A model generated the notes under the pieces. That model did not search any database, was not told the origin of the DNA, and saw nothing but the letters and a program-made list of their open reading frames with translations. From NCBI GenBank assembly GCA_004565275.1, contig SDOX01000085.1, forward strand, positions 51,173 to 115,172: a DNA stretch of 64,000 bases. Reading direction: 5' to 3'. A program made the position numbers and the translations under genes. Shown in pieces: positions 22,973 through 34,300 of this stretch. This DNA is from Nannochloropsis salina CCMP1776. Its lineage: Eukaryota; Sar; Eustigmatophyceae; Eustigmatales; Monodopsidaceae. Each line of letters begins with the position of its first letter. The stretch's first letter is position 1.

Positions 22973-24652
22973 ATGCTGGTGTTCGGGAGCGTCGTGCTCG
23001 CAGTGGCTGGCAATGTCTTGGTGGCCCGCCGATACGGGAGGCGAGTCATGAGCTGGGCGGTACCTACGGAGAACAAGCACAGTAGTTTCGTGAAAAGGGA
23101 AATGTACAAAGGTAGGTCTCCTCATCGACGATCCTCCTGTAGGTCAACTCCTAGCTCGTCCGGTCTGTGTCGGACATTTTCCGCAGAGCGCGGCGCGCAG
23201 AGAATGGAAGAAGACGAGAACAAGTTTTGCAGACCGTATCGTGTACGATATTGCTTGTATCTGCTGCCTAAAGAGTCGGTTCAGAGCAGTGTTGCGGCGT
23301 CACGCGACAGCAATGGGTCTCCTCCTAGCGCTTACTATTTCTTCTATTCCCATTCCCTCTCCTCCCTCCCTCCCTCCCTTTCGCCCCCCCCCCCGTTGTC
23401 CCCTCTCCCTCGGGCCCTCCTCAGAATACTGGGACCCGGCGTTTAAAAGGGCGCGATGGGAATCATACTTCTCCGCTGTGGCCGAGGAGGAAAGGCAACA
23501 GGCAGAAAGGATCTACGCATGGATGTAAGGGCAGTGGGGAAGTCGACGGGAGACGGGAGGAAGGAGGAATGGATGGAAAGTCTTTGTCGTCCTCTGTTTT
23601 GGTGCGGATAGGAAGAAGGCAGTTGAAGCAGTTGTACCCTACATTCATCCTCCCCTCTCCCAACTGCTCCGTCCGCCCCTTATATCCTGTCATGTCCCCC
23701 ACATCCCTTCTCTCTTACGTCTTTCCTCGTCTTGTCCCCATCTCTCTGGCTATTTATCCCGGGCAGGATGGAGGAACGAGAACGAGAGGCGTTGAGGGAG
23801 AAGCTTCACCGTTTCTACCACGAAAAAGTGGACGACCAGACGTATGACCCTCCCTCACTCCCTCCCTATCCCTCTGCCTCCCTTCCTCGCTATCTTCCCT
23901 TTTCATTGGATACTCGTCCTCTTCTCCTTGTCCCGTTCTTTTCTTCCTGACCCCTCTCCTCCTCTTTTCCCTTCCTGCCTCATCAGGTGGCAAGGCTTTT
24001 CTGCCGAGGATTTCTTTGGGGCTCAGTTCGGAGAAGAGGGCCGTAAGGGGTTTCGACGGCGAGCAGGGGCACGGGTGAGGATCGAGGGCGCGGGGGAGGG
24101 AGTGGGAGGGTGTCATGCCGCATTGCCCTCTCTTGTCAATCATTCTCTCATTCCTGACCTCCTGATTCACATATACTCGCCATCCAGCGCCCCCCCCCAC
24201 CTTCCACTTTCTCCCAACAGCGGGTTGAAGCCCTGAAGACGCTGGAGCTCTCAAGCAACCCTTTGGAGGAGTTAAAGGAGGAGACGGTGAAAGAGGCTTT
24301 CCGCAGGAAGGCCCTGGCATGCCATCCCGATAGGTGCGGAGGGAGGGCGGGTTTGAGGGTAGGGGGGGAATAAGAGCGGGACAAGAAACGACAGCAATTC
24401 GGTCGAAGATATTGCGTGGCTTTATGCATCTAGATTTCGTTGCTCGCATTTCCGTCCTCAAGTCCTGTCTGTGGATGTCTGAACCCCGCCCCCTCCCTTC
24501 ACTTTTTCCAACTCCCTCCCCGATCCGGCAGAGTATCCCCTGAACAACGCGCCAAAAGCAGCCAGGAGTTCAAGAAGGTGAACGCGGCTTTCACTTTCTT
24601 GATGGAAGAGGTGGTAGAAGGGAGAAAGAGGGAGGAGGAGGATGACTGGTAG
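22973..24652 (+). CDS. Membrane-anchored J-domain (DnaJ-like) protein
   Basis: Hsp70 co-chaperone, probably organelle or ER membrane-bound. The first recognised exon encodes a hydrophobic segment, MLVFGSVVLAVAGNVLVARR, then basic residues. Further exons join in phase: EYWDPAFKRARWESYF, MEEREREALREKLHRFYHEK, TWQGFSAEDFFGAQFG, RVEALKTLELSSNPLEELKE, then the J-domain helix II and loop TVKEAFRRKALACHPDR with an intact HPD. Helix III follows as EFKKVNAAFTFLMEEV. The stop is at 24650-24652. The J domain is C-terminal, unlike in classical DnaJ, and there is no Gly/Phe or zinc-finger region. Total is about 210 residues. The true start could lie in an upstream exon. Confidence 0.78.
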
Positions 24653-25309
24653 GGCAGGCAGGACGGAGGGGAGGAGAAAAAGGTTCTGTACAGACAGAGA
24701 TGTTTTATCCTAGCCGTGATGTGGAGTTCAAAAAAGTAAAGAAAAATATAAAACCAAAGGCACACTGTCGTGACTCCAAACGTCGCAACGCGAGCCCATC
24801 CTGCTGATACGGTTGCTTCAGTTTAGACTTTGAGTGGCAGTGTGGCTTGACTTTACAAGTCGGGGGCTGGATTGGAGACGTACTGGTCCCTATCGTCCTT
24901 CTGCACATGCATGGCTTTATTGTATGTTGACATGACTTGCTTTTATTCGCTATGGATTTTCTTTTGGGGGCTCCCCCGCGTCCATTCAACCTTCCCCTTT
25001 TTTCCTTCTCGCTTCAAGTGCCTCGTCCACGCACCCTCTCTTGGTTACTTTTCAAACAGATACATTCGTGAAGGGCCCTCAGAAAGGCGTCAGTACCCTT
25101 CAAAATGTCACAACATCCATCGCACACAACAATCAGTCTCGGATACGTCGCAGTCCACGCCATTTTAATCACAAAAATGGAGCAATACCAATCATTGTCA
25201 CCATCATTATCTCACCACCAGCACCATATTACCAATTTTCTTCCCTCTTACGTCTTTCCTTAGAACAGCACGACCTCCCTCATCCATCCTCCCTGGACAT
25301 GCCAGATGC
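24653..25309. other. Convergent intergenic region
   Basis: About 660 bp between the J-domain gene and the end of the large SET-domain gene. AT-richer; no gene seen. Confidence 0.4.
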
Positions 25310-28300
25310 TCACTTGGCATCGTCGTCCACTCCCACCGAGTCCTCTGCCTGCTTCTTATCCAGTGTTTTGTCCTCCTCCCTACTCCCGTCTCCTTCACTC
25401 CTCCCCCAACCATGGCTGTCCGACGCAAGCCCTCTCTCCTTCCCGCCCTCCCTCCCGCCCTCCCACCCACACTCCCCACGCTCTTCCGCCCGTCCCTCAT
25501 CATTTCTCTTCGATGACTCCCTCGCCCTCTTTTTCTCACAGCGTTCCCGCTTGGCTCTCAGGGACTCCTTCTTTGCTTCTTCCTTCCGTTTCACACACCG
25601 GCGCTTCCGCCGTCTACCTGGCTCCTCTTCACTGTACCGTAGGGAGAAAGGGAGGGAGGAAGGGAGGGAGGGAGGGAGGGAGGAAGGGAGGGAGGGAGGG
25701 AGGAAAAGGAAGCAGATCATGAGTGCACTGCTATTCTTTCCCCCTAGGGTTGCACGCGCTCCACTTGCCCACTTCCTTCTCACAGACGCACCTTTCCTCC
25801 TCCTCCTCTTGCTGTTTCTGTGCCTCGTCCTCCACCTCGTCCTCCTCCTCGTCCTCCTCGTCCTCCTCCTCGTCTCTCCTCTCCGCGCGCTTCCGTTTTA
25901 TGAAGTCCTAGAAATTTGGGGAGGGGATAGGGTTAGTGTTAGGATTTAAGTCATTGTGACAAAGAGGGAGGAGAAAGGAAGGAGGGCACAAAGTGTTGCC
26001 CTCTGAAAGGGTTTACCGAGCCGGAGAGAAACGGAGACAACACGGTAAAATGGACGGATCCCATCCGCGAACACACTGGGAGGAGAGAACAGATTGAACG
26101 AGAAAGCGAATTGATAGAAGAGGAGAGACGAGATGTAAGCTGCCTAGGAGGCGATACGTCATCCTCCGACCGAGATAGCGAGACGAAGGAGAGGTAAATT
26201 CGGCACTACATCCGTGAAAGCAGGACTGAAAAGAGGACAAGAGAGGGCGAAAGGCTACCTTTGTGACGGCAGTGAAGCACTTATGGGGCGCGAATCGTTT
26301 GGCTCGGAGAGGGATCCACTCGTCGTACTTGCTTGGCCATTTGTGGAAATGCACCTGGCGAGAGCGGGGAGGACCAGTAAGCACTTGAGAGGGAGGAAGG
26401 GAGGGAGGCAGAAAGGGAGGGAGGGAGGGAGGGAGGGAGAAAGGGAGGGAGGGAGGGAGGGAGGAAAAGCGCCACGTACCTTGACGACATCACCCTCCCG
26501 CTCGATGATCTTGCCTTCGTACCACACCTGCGGCATCAAATACCAGACACAGCGAGGATTGAAGCACTCAGCGGGCATCGCTCATGGCCCTTTGGACACG
26601 ACAAGTGTGTCGTGAACGAACGATGGCCCCGGCTCTCTCCGGGGCAAGCCCACCCTCCCCTCCCTCCCTCCCTCCCTCCCTCCCTACCTACCTTGTTGTG
26701 TTCGCACAGCACGTCCACCCAGTCATCGGGCTGGAGGGTGCTGAAGTCGTCCGAAAACTTGAGAGTGGCTTCTTCCTCCTCGTCCCAGGCCTCCTCCGGG
26801 GCCTCGCAAGACGCTTCGGATTGNNNNNNNNNNNNNNNNNNNNNNNNNNNNNNNNNNNNNNNNNNNNNNNNNNNNNNNNNNNNNNNNNNNNNNNNNNNNN
26901 NNNNNNNNNNNNNNNNNNNNNNNAGGGAGGGAGGGAGGGAGGGAGGGGCACGTTTATCCTTGAGATGCAAGCGGTCAGTATGCAAATCCTTTCCCTGCTA
27001 AGCCCACCATGCGTGCGTCCCTCCTTCTCTTTCCAGGAATCACAACAGAACCCTCTTTGCTTCCCTCTTCCCCGCCCTCCTCCCCCTCCCTTACGTGTTC
27101 AGCGCACAGAAGAAGGGAGAGGGCAACGTCTCTTCCTCGACAAACCAGGGCAGTCGCCGCCATTTCATACAGCTGGGTTCCTCGCACTGTGTCCCAGCGA
27201 GGGAGGAAGGGAGGGAAGGAGAGAGGGAGGGCGGGATGTTGAAGCAAATCTTCGTCACGGGTTCCGCGTCCCGATTTGGCAGCTCCTCTGTTTTCCTCCC
27301 GCCCGCCCTCCCGTCATCGCCCTCTTCGGCCCCTTCTCCTGTGTCCAAACTCACCTGCACCCACGTCGCAGGCGGGGCGGGCGGCAACTCCTCCCCTTTC
27401 TCTTCCTCGCCCTCCCTTCTTCCCCTCCCCACTTCCTCCTCCGCGCCTTCCCCTCCCTCCCCCAGTCCCTGCTCCCCGCTTTGCCCCAGCCCCTTCCCCC
27501 CGCTCCCTCTCACGCTGCTGCTGCTCGTACTGTTGTTACCCGCGTTGGGGGCGCCGGCGTAATAATTGGAGCTGTGCGTCTGACGCCCTCCACCTGGAAA
27601 AATAGGCAAGAGGAGGAAGGGAGGGAGGGAGGGAGGGAGGCGTGAGCTGTGATAAGATCAAGAGGGAGGAAGGGAGACAGGGTGGGAGAGCGGGTCGCAC
27701 CGGCAAGGAAGGAGCCTTGCGGCTGAATTTTCCGCTTGAGCGCCTCCACCTGTCGTCGGATGAAGAGGACGCGAAAGATATGAAAATGGAACGGAAACAA
27801 GGAGGGAGGGAGGGAAGGAGGGAGGGAGGGAGGAAGGGAGGGAGGCACGTACGGATGGGTTGCGGAGCTTGAGCTCGCCTTCCAAGGTTTCCACGACCTG
27901 CCCGACGGACCAACGATAGTTCAGCTCCCAGTCCAAGGCGGGGGCACCGTAGATCGGGAGGGAGGGAGGGGAGGAGGGAAGGAGGGAGGGCGGGAGGGGA
28001 GACTTCCCGTGCAGGGCTTGTTGAAGGGCTGCCCCAGGAAACAGGCAGTGAGAAGATCGGATCGGGTCACCTCCCTCCAGCGCTCTGCCTCTCGATGGCG
28101 TTCGTTCTCCTTTTTCAACTCTCCTCCTCCCTCCATCCCCCTCGTTTCCCTTTCCTCTCAACCTACCCGGAGGAAAGGGGGCCATGCGCGCGAATTTGTG
28201 ATCCAGGTGCTGATAGAGGAGCTCCCGCTTTTCCTTGGTGTAGATTTCCCCCTCCGCCGCGTACACCTTCACGAAATAGAGGGAGGAAGAAGAGAAAGGC

Positions 28301-31300
28301 GGGAAGGAGCAAGGGAGGGAGGAAGCGAGAGAGAAAGGGTAGGAGGAAGCAATGTATGAATACTAGAGAAATTGCAGGGAAAAAGCGTATATGGGGATGA
28401 GGAAAGGAAGGCTAGGAAGGAGGGGGGGAGGGAGGGCATGCCTGGTTGATGTCCGGGTTGAGACAGCTGCCCAACAGGTCTGGCCTCTTTGTCATTTGGC
28501 CGTTGTTGTACCACTGGAGGAGGGAGTGGAGGAGGGCTTCGGGACCGTAGCTGTTGAGGGAGGGAGGGAGGGAGGAAGGAAGGAAGGGGAGGAGGTCGCA
28601 TCCGATGGTCCGAGGCAAGAAGAGACACCTTTGCGGCAACACCTTCAGGCATGCGCACGCGCAACGCAAATTTACGCACCGTTGCGTGAAGACGTGGACG
28701 ACCTCGTTGGCACGACAGAACTTGTCGTTCTCCTTTTCCTTCCCTGCCTGGGCCCCGCCCTCCGTCCCGCCCTGGTCCAGGCCGGCCCCGGGAGGGGGAG
28801 GGCCAGAGGGGGAAGGAGCGCAAGCCTCCTCCTTCTCGGCCCACGTCGACGAAGGGACCAAGGAGGGCGGGAGGGAGGAGGCTGTGGGGTGGCTGTGGGG
28901 AACCGAGCACGGTCAGCAACACGACGAGGACGGGGACACAAAGCTTCAGAGGACCGAGCTCTCGGCCTTTCTCCCCTCCCTCCCTCTCCCCGTAGCCTCC
29001 CTACCTCTTGAGGGCGCGTTTGATTTTGGCGCGAAGGATGGGTTGACCCAGGTCCCGGGCTTGAACAGAAACAGGCGGCGACGTGACCAGGGCGTATGCC
29101 TGTGGGGCGGGAGGGAAGGAGGGAGGGCGGGAGGGAGGGCGGAGGAAGATACATAGTGAACAAGGTGGAGTACCCAAGACAAGTCCTCCGAGCGATGCAG
29201 CAGGTGAAAACCAAGAAAAAAGTGGGCGGGAGGGAGGGAGGGCCCTCGTACCGCCGGTTGGACCAAGGTGTCCGTGTGCGCAATGAGAAGGAGGGCGTCG
29301 GCGGCGGCCAAATGCCGAGTACGGCCCCCTGAGGCCCTGTCGAGGGCGAGGAGGAGGTCGCGGAGGCGGAGAAGTTCCTGACGCGCCCGTTCGCGGGAAG
29401 GAGGATGGATGGGCGCCTGGACGTGGAGGCCAAGGTCAGCGAGGAGGCGGGCCAGATCGGCTGGGAGGGAGGGCGGGGGGAGGTAGAGAGAGGCGTGGTG
29501 AGCGTCTGTTTCGGACATCGTGAGGCATCTCTCCACCTGAGCGCATTTTTCTTTTAATTCGTTTTCTTTTGTTCGCGGGAGGGGACCGGGACCTGCCTTG
29601 TTCCCTCTTGTTTACCTCGTTTTCGACGTTGAAACTCGCTTTCCGGATTCAAGTAATGAGAAGAAAGGAAGGACGTTGTGTACTGGGTGGCGGCCGCCTG
29701 GCGGGGCAAGGAGGGATGGAGGGAGGGAAGGAGGAAGGGGGAGAGGGGCAGACGTGAATGATGTCCCTTGCCTTGCTCATCAGCTGAGAGCACTACGAGG
29801 ATGGCGAATCGCATGAACTGTCCAGGTCCACCGTGCATCGAACAGAGGAGAAACGGATGGAAGGAGGGAGGAAAGGAAGGAAGGAGGGAGGGAGAGAGGG
29901 AGGGAGTACCAAGGTCGCTTTGGCTATTGAGCGTTCGCCGTTCCACAGGTACGAAACCACTTCTTCGGGGCCAAGATGCCGTAACGGATGAGGGGAGGAG
30001 GCGAGGGAGGACGAAGATGAGGAGGAGGAGGGTTGGTTGCTCAAAATGTAGCGAACCTGGGGGCAGAGAATGGAAGGGAAGAAGAAGAAGGAACACAAAG
30101 GCTGAAAATTTCCATGACCGAAAAGGGAGCAACGGACGCATAGGGAGAGCGTGGGAGGGAGGGAGGGAGGGAGGGAGGGAGGGAGGGCGAGGAGGGAAAG
30201 AGGCGAGGGAGGGAGGGAGGGAGAGTGGCGGTCTACCTGAGAGAGGACAGAGACGAGCGATTGTATGCGTTGCTCCATGACAGTCCGCGCCTCTTGGTCC
30301 GCGGTGGAATAGTTGTACATGGAAGGGGAGCCTGTGGGAAGGAGGGAGGAAGGGAGGGAGGGAATGAGGGAGGGAGGGAGGAAGGGGTCGAAAGACGAGG
30401 AAAAAAAGGAGGAAGAGGAAGGAGGGAGGGAAATGAGGGAAAGGGACGGACCGTCTGACAAGCTCTCCATCAGTTTGTACGGGAGGATGCGACGTTCAAA
30501 TTCCGCGAAACGGAGGACTTCTGCCGTGTACTTTTGGAGCCAGACCGGCATGTCCGCACCCTAGAGGGCAAGGAGGGAGGGAAGGAGGAAGGGGATGAGG
30601 CAGGGAGGGAGGGAGCGACCGAGGGGGCGATTCAGGCCTCAGAGATCTTTTAAGTCTCGCCTCAGGGGAAAATTAAGCTAGCCTCCTCATCCTTTCTCCA
30701 CATATGCGTTTCCCTCCCTCTCTTACTTGCCGATTTTCACCCTGTACCCCCCCTTTCCCCCCCTTGCTCTCTCCCTCTCTACCTGGAAAGCCGCTTTTCT
30801 GATCCCGTGCTTTGCTAGCGTATCCTGATCAAGCGTGGAGACCTTCATGCCTACAGCAAACCCAGTGAGGGAGGGAGAGAAGAAATAAGAGGGGGAAGAG
30901 GGAGGCAGGGAGGGAGGTAAAGAAAAGCAAGGCAGGCATCCACGAGTCCTTTGGTGACCAATAAGATGCGTCATCAAATCTTTCCTCCCTGTTCTCGGAA
31001 GACTGAGGCGGAGAGAGGAGGAGGTCGGGAAGAGGAGAAGGGATGGAAGGAAGAAGGGAAGGAGGAAGGGAGGGAGGGAGGGCTGACCTATGCCCGCGTG
31101 CATGAGGGTGGCAAATCGCTTGGAAGAGCCGTAGTTTTGCTCCAACACCTTGTGAAACATATCGTAGCCCGCGAAGTGGAGAAAGGAATTGCTGGAGGGC
31201 GGGAGGGAGGGCGGGAGGGAGGGAAGGGGTTGAGACGACAGAAGTCTTCCCTTGACCCTACCCTTCACTCCGGGCCCTAGGCACTCGTCTTAATCAGGAC

Positions 31301-34300
31301 CCTCAATTCTTCCCAGATGCCCAGAAGCAAGCCTTCGCTTGCATCTCTCCCCTCTCATGTTACTACCATGACGTCAAGTGGGGAATGGCATTCATGGCGG
31401 CCTGTTCCATTCCCCTTTCCTTCCCTCCCTGCCTCTCTCACCGGCAAATATGCGAGCCACAGAGACAGACGGCGGCCAGGTACTCCTCTTCCGAGTGGGT
31501 GAAGGAGCAGTAGTCCATCGTCAGCTCTTCGCCTGGGAGGGAGGGAGGGAGGAAGGGAATGAGGGAGGAAGGGAGGAAGGGAATGAGGGAGGGAGGGAGT
31601 GAATACGTGTTATATTGTAAAATATACAAGATGATGGTGTACTTGAATGATGGCGAGCAAACGTTGAACCATAAATTTAATTCAAGACCCCAAGTGATGG
31701 CCCCTCGTTATGCTCCAGCCACGGACAAATCTACCCAGAAAAGGAAGGAGGGAAGGAGGGAAGGAGGGAAGGAGGGAGGGAGGGAGGGTAGGGGAAGTCG
31801 CCACCAAGCCATCTCGGATCCACGCACCGTAGGCGACCTCCCTGTCCGAGCAGACCGCGATCGTCAACTTTCCCGCCTGGCCCACCACCTGTTGGTGCCC
31901 ATGGACAGGGTCAGCCCCAGCGCCTAGAGGTCTTCCTCCCCTCCCTCTACAATGCCACGGTACCTCAGTGTAGCAATTGGAGTTGCAGGAATGCGACAGG
32001 GAGGAGCCCAAATTGGCCTTCCGAGAGGCGTCGACAAAGGCGAGGCTGCGGGAGGGAGGGAGGAGGGGGGCCGCAAGGAGGGATGTGCCAGGGAAGGAGG
32101 GAATGAGGAGGTTGAGGCCATAGCGAAAACGCCCACAAGACATGCACCGCGGGAAAACGAGGGGAAGGAAAGGCAGGAAAGACAAGGCTGGAAAGCCAAA
32201 AAGCCAAGCGTGGGAACAAGAGAACGTCAGAGGCGGCGCCAGGATGGGAGCAAGCAGGTGTGAAGGCAGGAGAGAGAGAAGGGCAGTCAGGAGGGTGGGA
32301 CCTACCCATAACCGTTGGCGTCGCCGCGCGGTCGTTCGAGAAGGATGTTGTAGAAATCAGGGAGCGCAGGTTTGAGGTTGAGGGCCTGCATGAGGTAAGA
32401 AGCAAGGAGGGAGGGAGGGAGGGAGGGAGGGAGGGAGGGAGGGAGGGAGGCCAAGACTTGTGAAGATGCGTGTCCGAGCGCGGGACGGAAGAGAGAAGGA
32501 AGAGGAATGGGGAAAAGCAAGGTGGCAAGGGGAGGAAGATAGAAAAGCGAAAAGCAGACAGGCAACGGGGCAAGAAGAGGAACAGAGAAGAGAGAAAGAG
32601 GGAAAAAAATGAGGGAGCAAGGGGAGGAAAAGAGAACGGAGGAAAGAGGAAAAGAGGCAAGATCTCACCTGCAAGGCATCTTCGATCGCGTCTTGCTTCT
32701 CGCACCACCGCCAGGCCGGATAAAGCTCACCTGTACCAGGAGCGACCAGTCAGCGCACGACCCTCCTTTACCTCTTTCCTTCCCTCCCTCCCTCCCTCCT
32801 TCCCTCCTTCCCTCCTTCCCTTCCTCGAGTACTGCTTCCTACCGAGGTACTCAGTGACGAATTCGAAGGGGCGGATGCCCGAAGGCTCGATGCAAATGAC
32901 GCCAGTGCCCTTGGGATGGACGCGAAAATGCTCCTGAAGCGAAAAGGAGGGAGGGAGGAAGGGAGGGAGGGAGGGAGGAAGGGGGAAAGAAGGAGAGTGA
33001 GGGAAGGTCGGAGCAGTGCAAGCTTTCTGGCTAAATGCAAAGGTTGCCCTGGATATGAATGAAACGGCAGAGGTAGGGCGGGAAGATGGGACTTCAGGAG
33101 AGAGAGTGGGAGGGAGGGCAGGAAGGGGGGGAGGAAGGGTATACCTACCTGTCCCAAGTGGGCGATGGCCCTCTTCACCCGCGCACAAGCAGCTTTGTCT
33201 GCTGGAGAAGCGAGAGGAGAGGCCTACATGGAGGGAGGGAGGGAAGAAAGGAGGGAAGGACGAAAGGAGGAGGGGAATAGGTCCTGAGCGAGTGCGCAGC
33301 CATACGTTGGTAGACACTCCTGGCCTGGGACGGAGGGAGGGAGGGAGAGAGGGAGGGGATGGGTGGAGGGACGAGGAAGCTTCACTACCTGCATGCTGGT
33401 GAGAGCCTCGCGCAAGTCGTGGGCTTTATCCGCCGGCTGAATATTGATGGCTGGGAGAAGCTTCTGTCGCAGGGTCAGGGTGGAAGGGGAGGGAGGGAGG
33501 GAGGGTGGGAGGGAGAGGGGGATCAAGGAGTGAAAAGAAGATATGAGGAAAGGACTGACGCAAGAGCCGAGGGAGAAAGGTCAGCAAGTGCTTTCACACA
33601 TTAAGAAGAACGAGAATCGGGCATGCTACTGGAGGGAGCACCAAAGGAGGCCAGGAAAGAGGGAGGTAGGGAGGGAGGGGGGGAGGGAGGGGGGGCGGGC
33701 GGGACAAAGACAGGAAGGCAGGCGGGGAGGAGGACCTTTTCGATGAAGTGCGTGCAGGCGCTCTCCGTCAGGGGGCCTTCGCTCGTGTCCGTGACGGTTG
33801 TGAGGGCGTAATCGATCATCCTTCGCGTGTAGGCATCGATGCCCCAGACCGGACGCTCCTCCACCTGCTTTCCGATCACCTGAGGGAGGGAGAAAGGGAG
33901 GGAGGGAGAACAAGTCGGGTGATATGAGGGGGATGGAAGGAAGAATTACCTTTTCAAAGGATGCGCAGGAGCGAGAAAAGACAGAAGGGAGGGAAGGAGG
34001 GAGGGAAGGAGGGAGGGAGGACGGGGTACGTGTCACGCACCTTCTGAGGCTTCTTCAGCGTTTGAGCGGCGTTGTTGAGACGGTCCTGAATCTGTCGCAT
34101 CATCGAGTTCAAGACTTGTTGTACCTGAAGGTGGGGAGGGAGGGAGGGAAGGAGGGAGGCTGTCAGGGCAAGAGAGATCGAGGCGGGAGGAGAGGACCGA
34201 GGATGACGCAAGTCGAGGCGAGAGCGTGGGAGTGGACGACACAGGGTCTCAATGAGCGGCCGGGTGGCACAGAACAAACAGACGAAGGTACAAGACGGTG

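Noticed and set aside
28946-29536. Separate minus-strand gene starting [11 protein letters not shown]
   Set aside because: The following residues ([36 protein letters not shown]) match the post-SET region of ATXR3/SDG2, so this is an internal exon of the SET gene.
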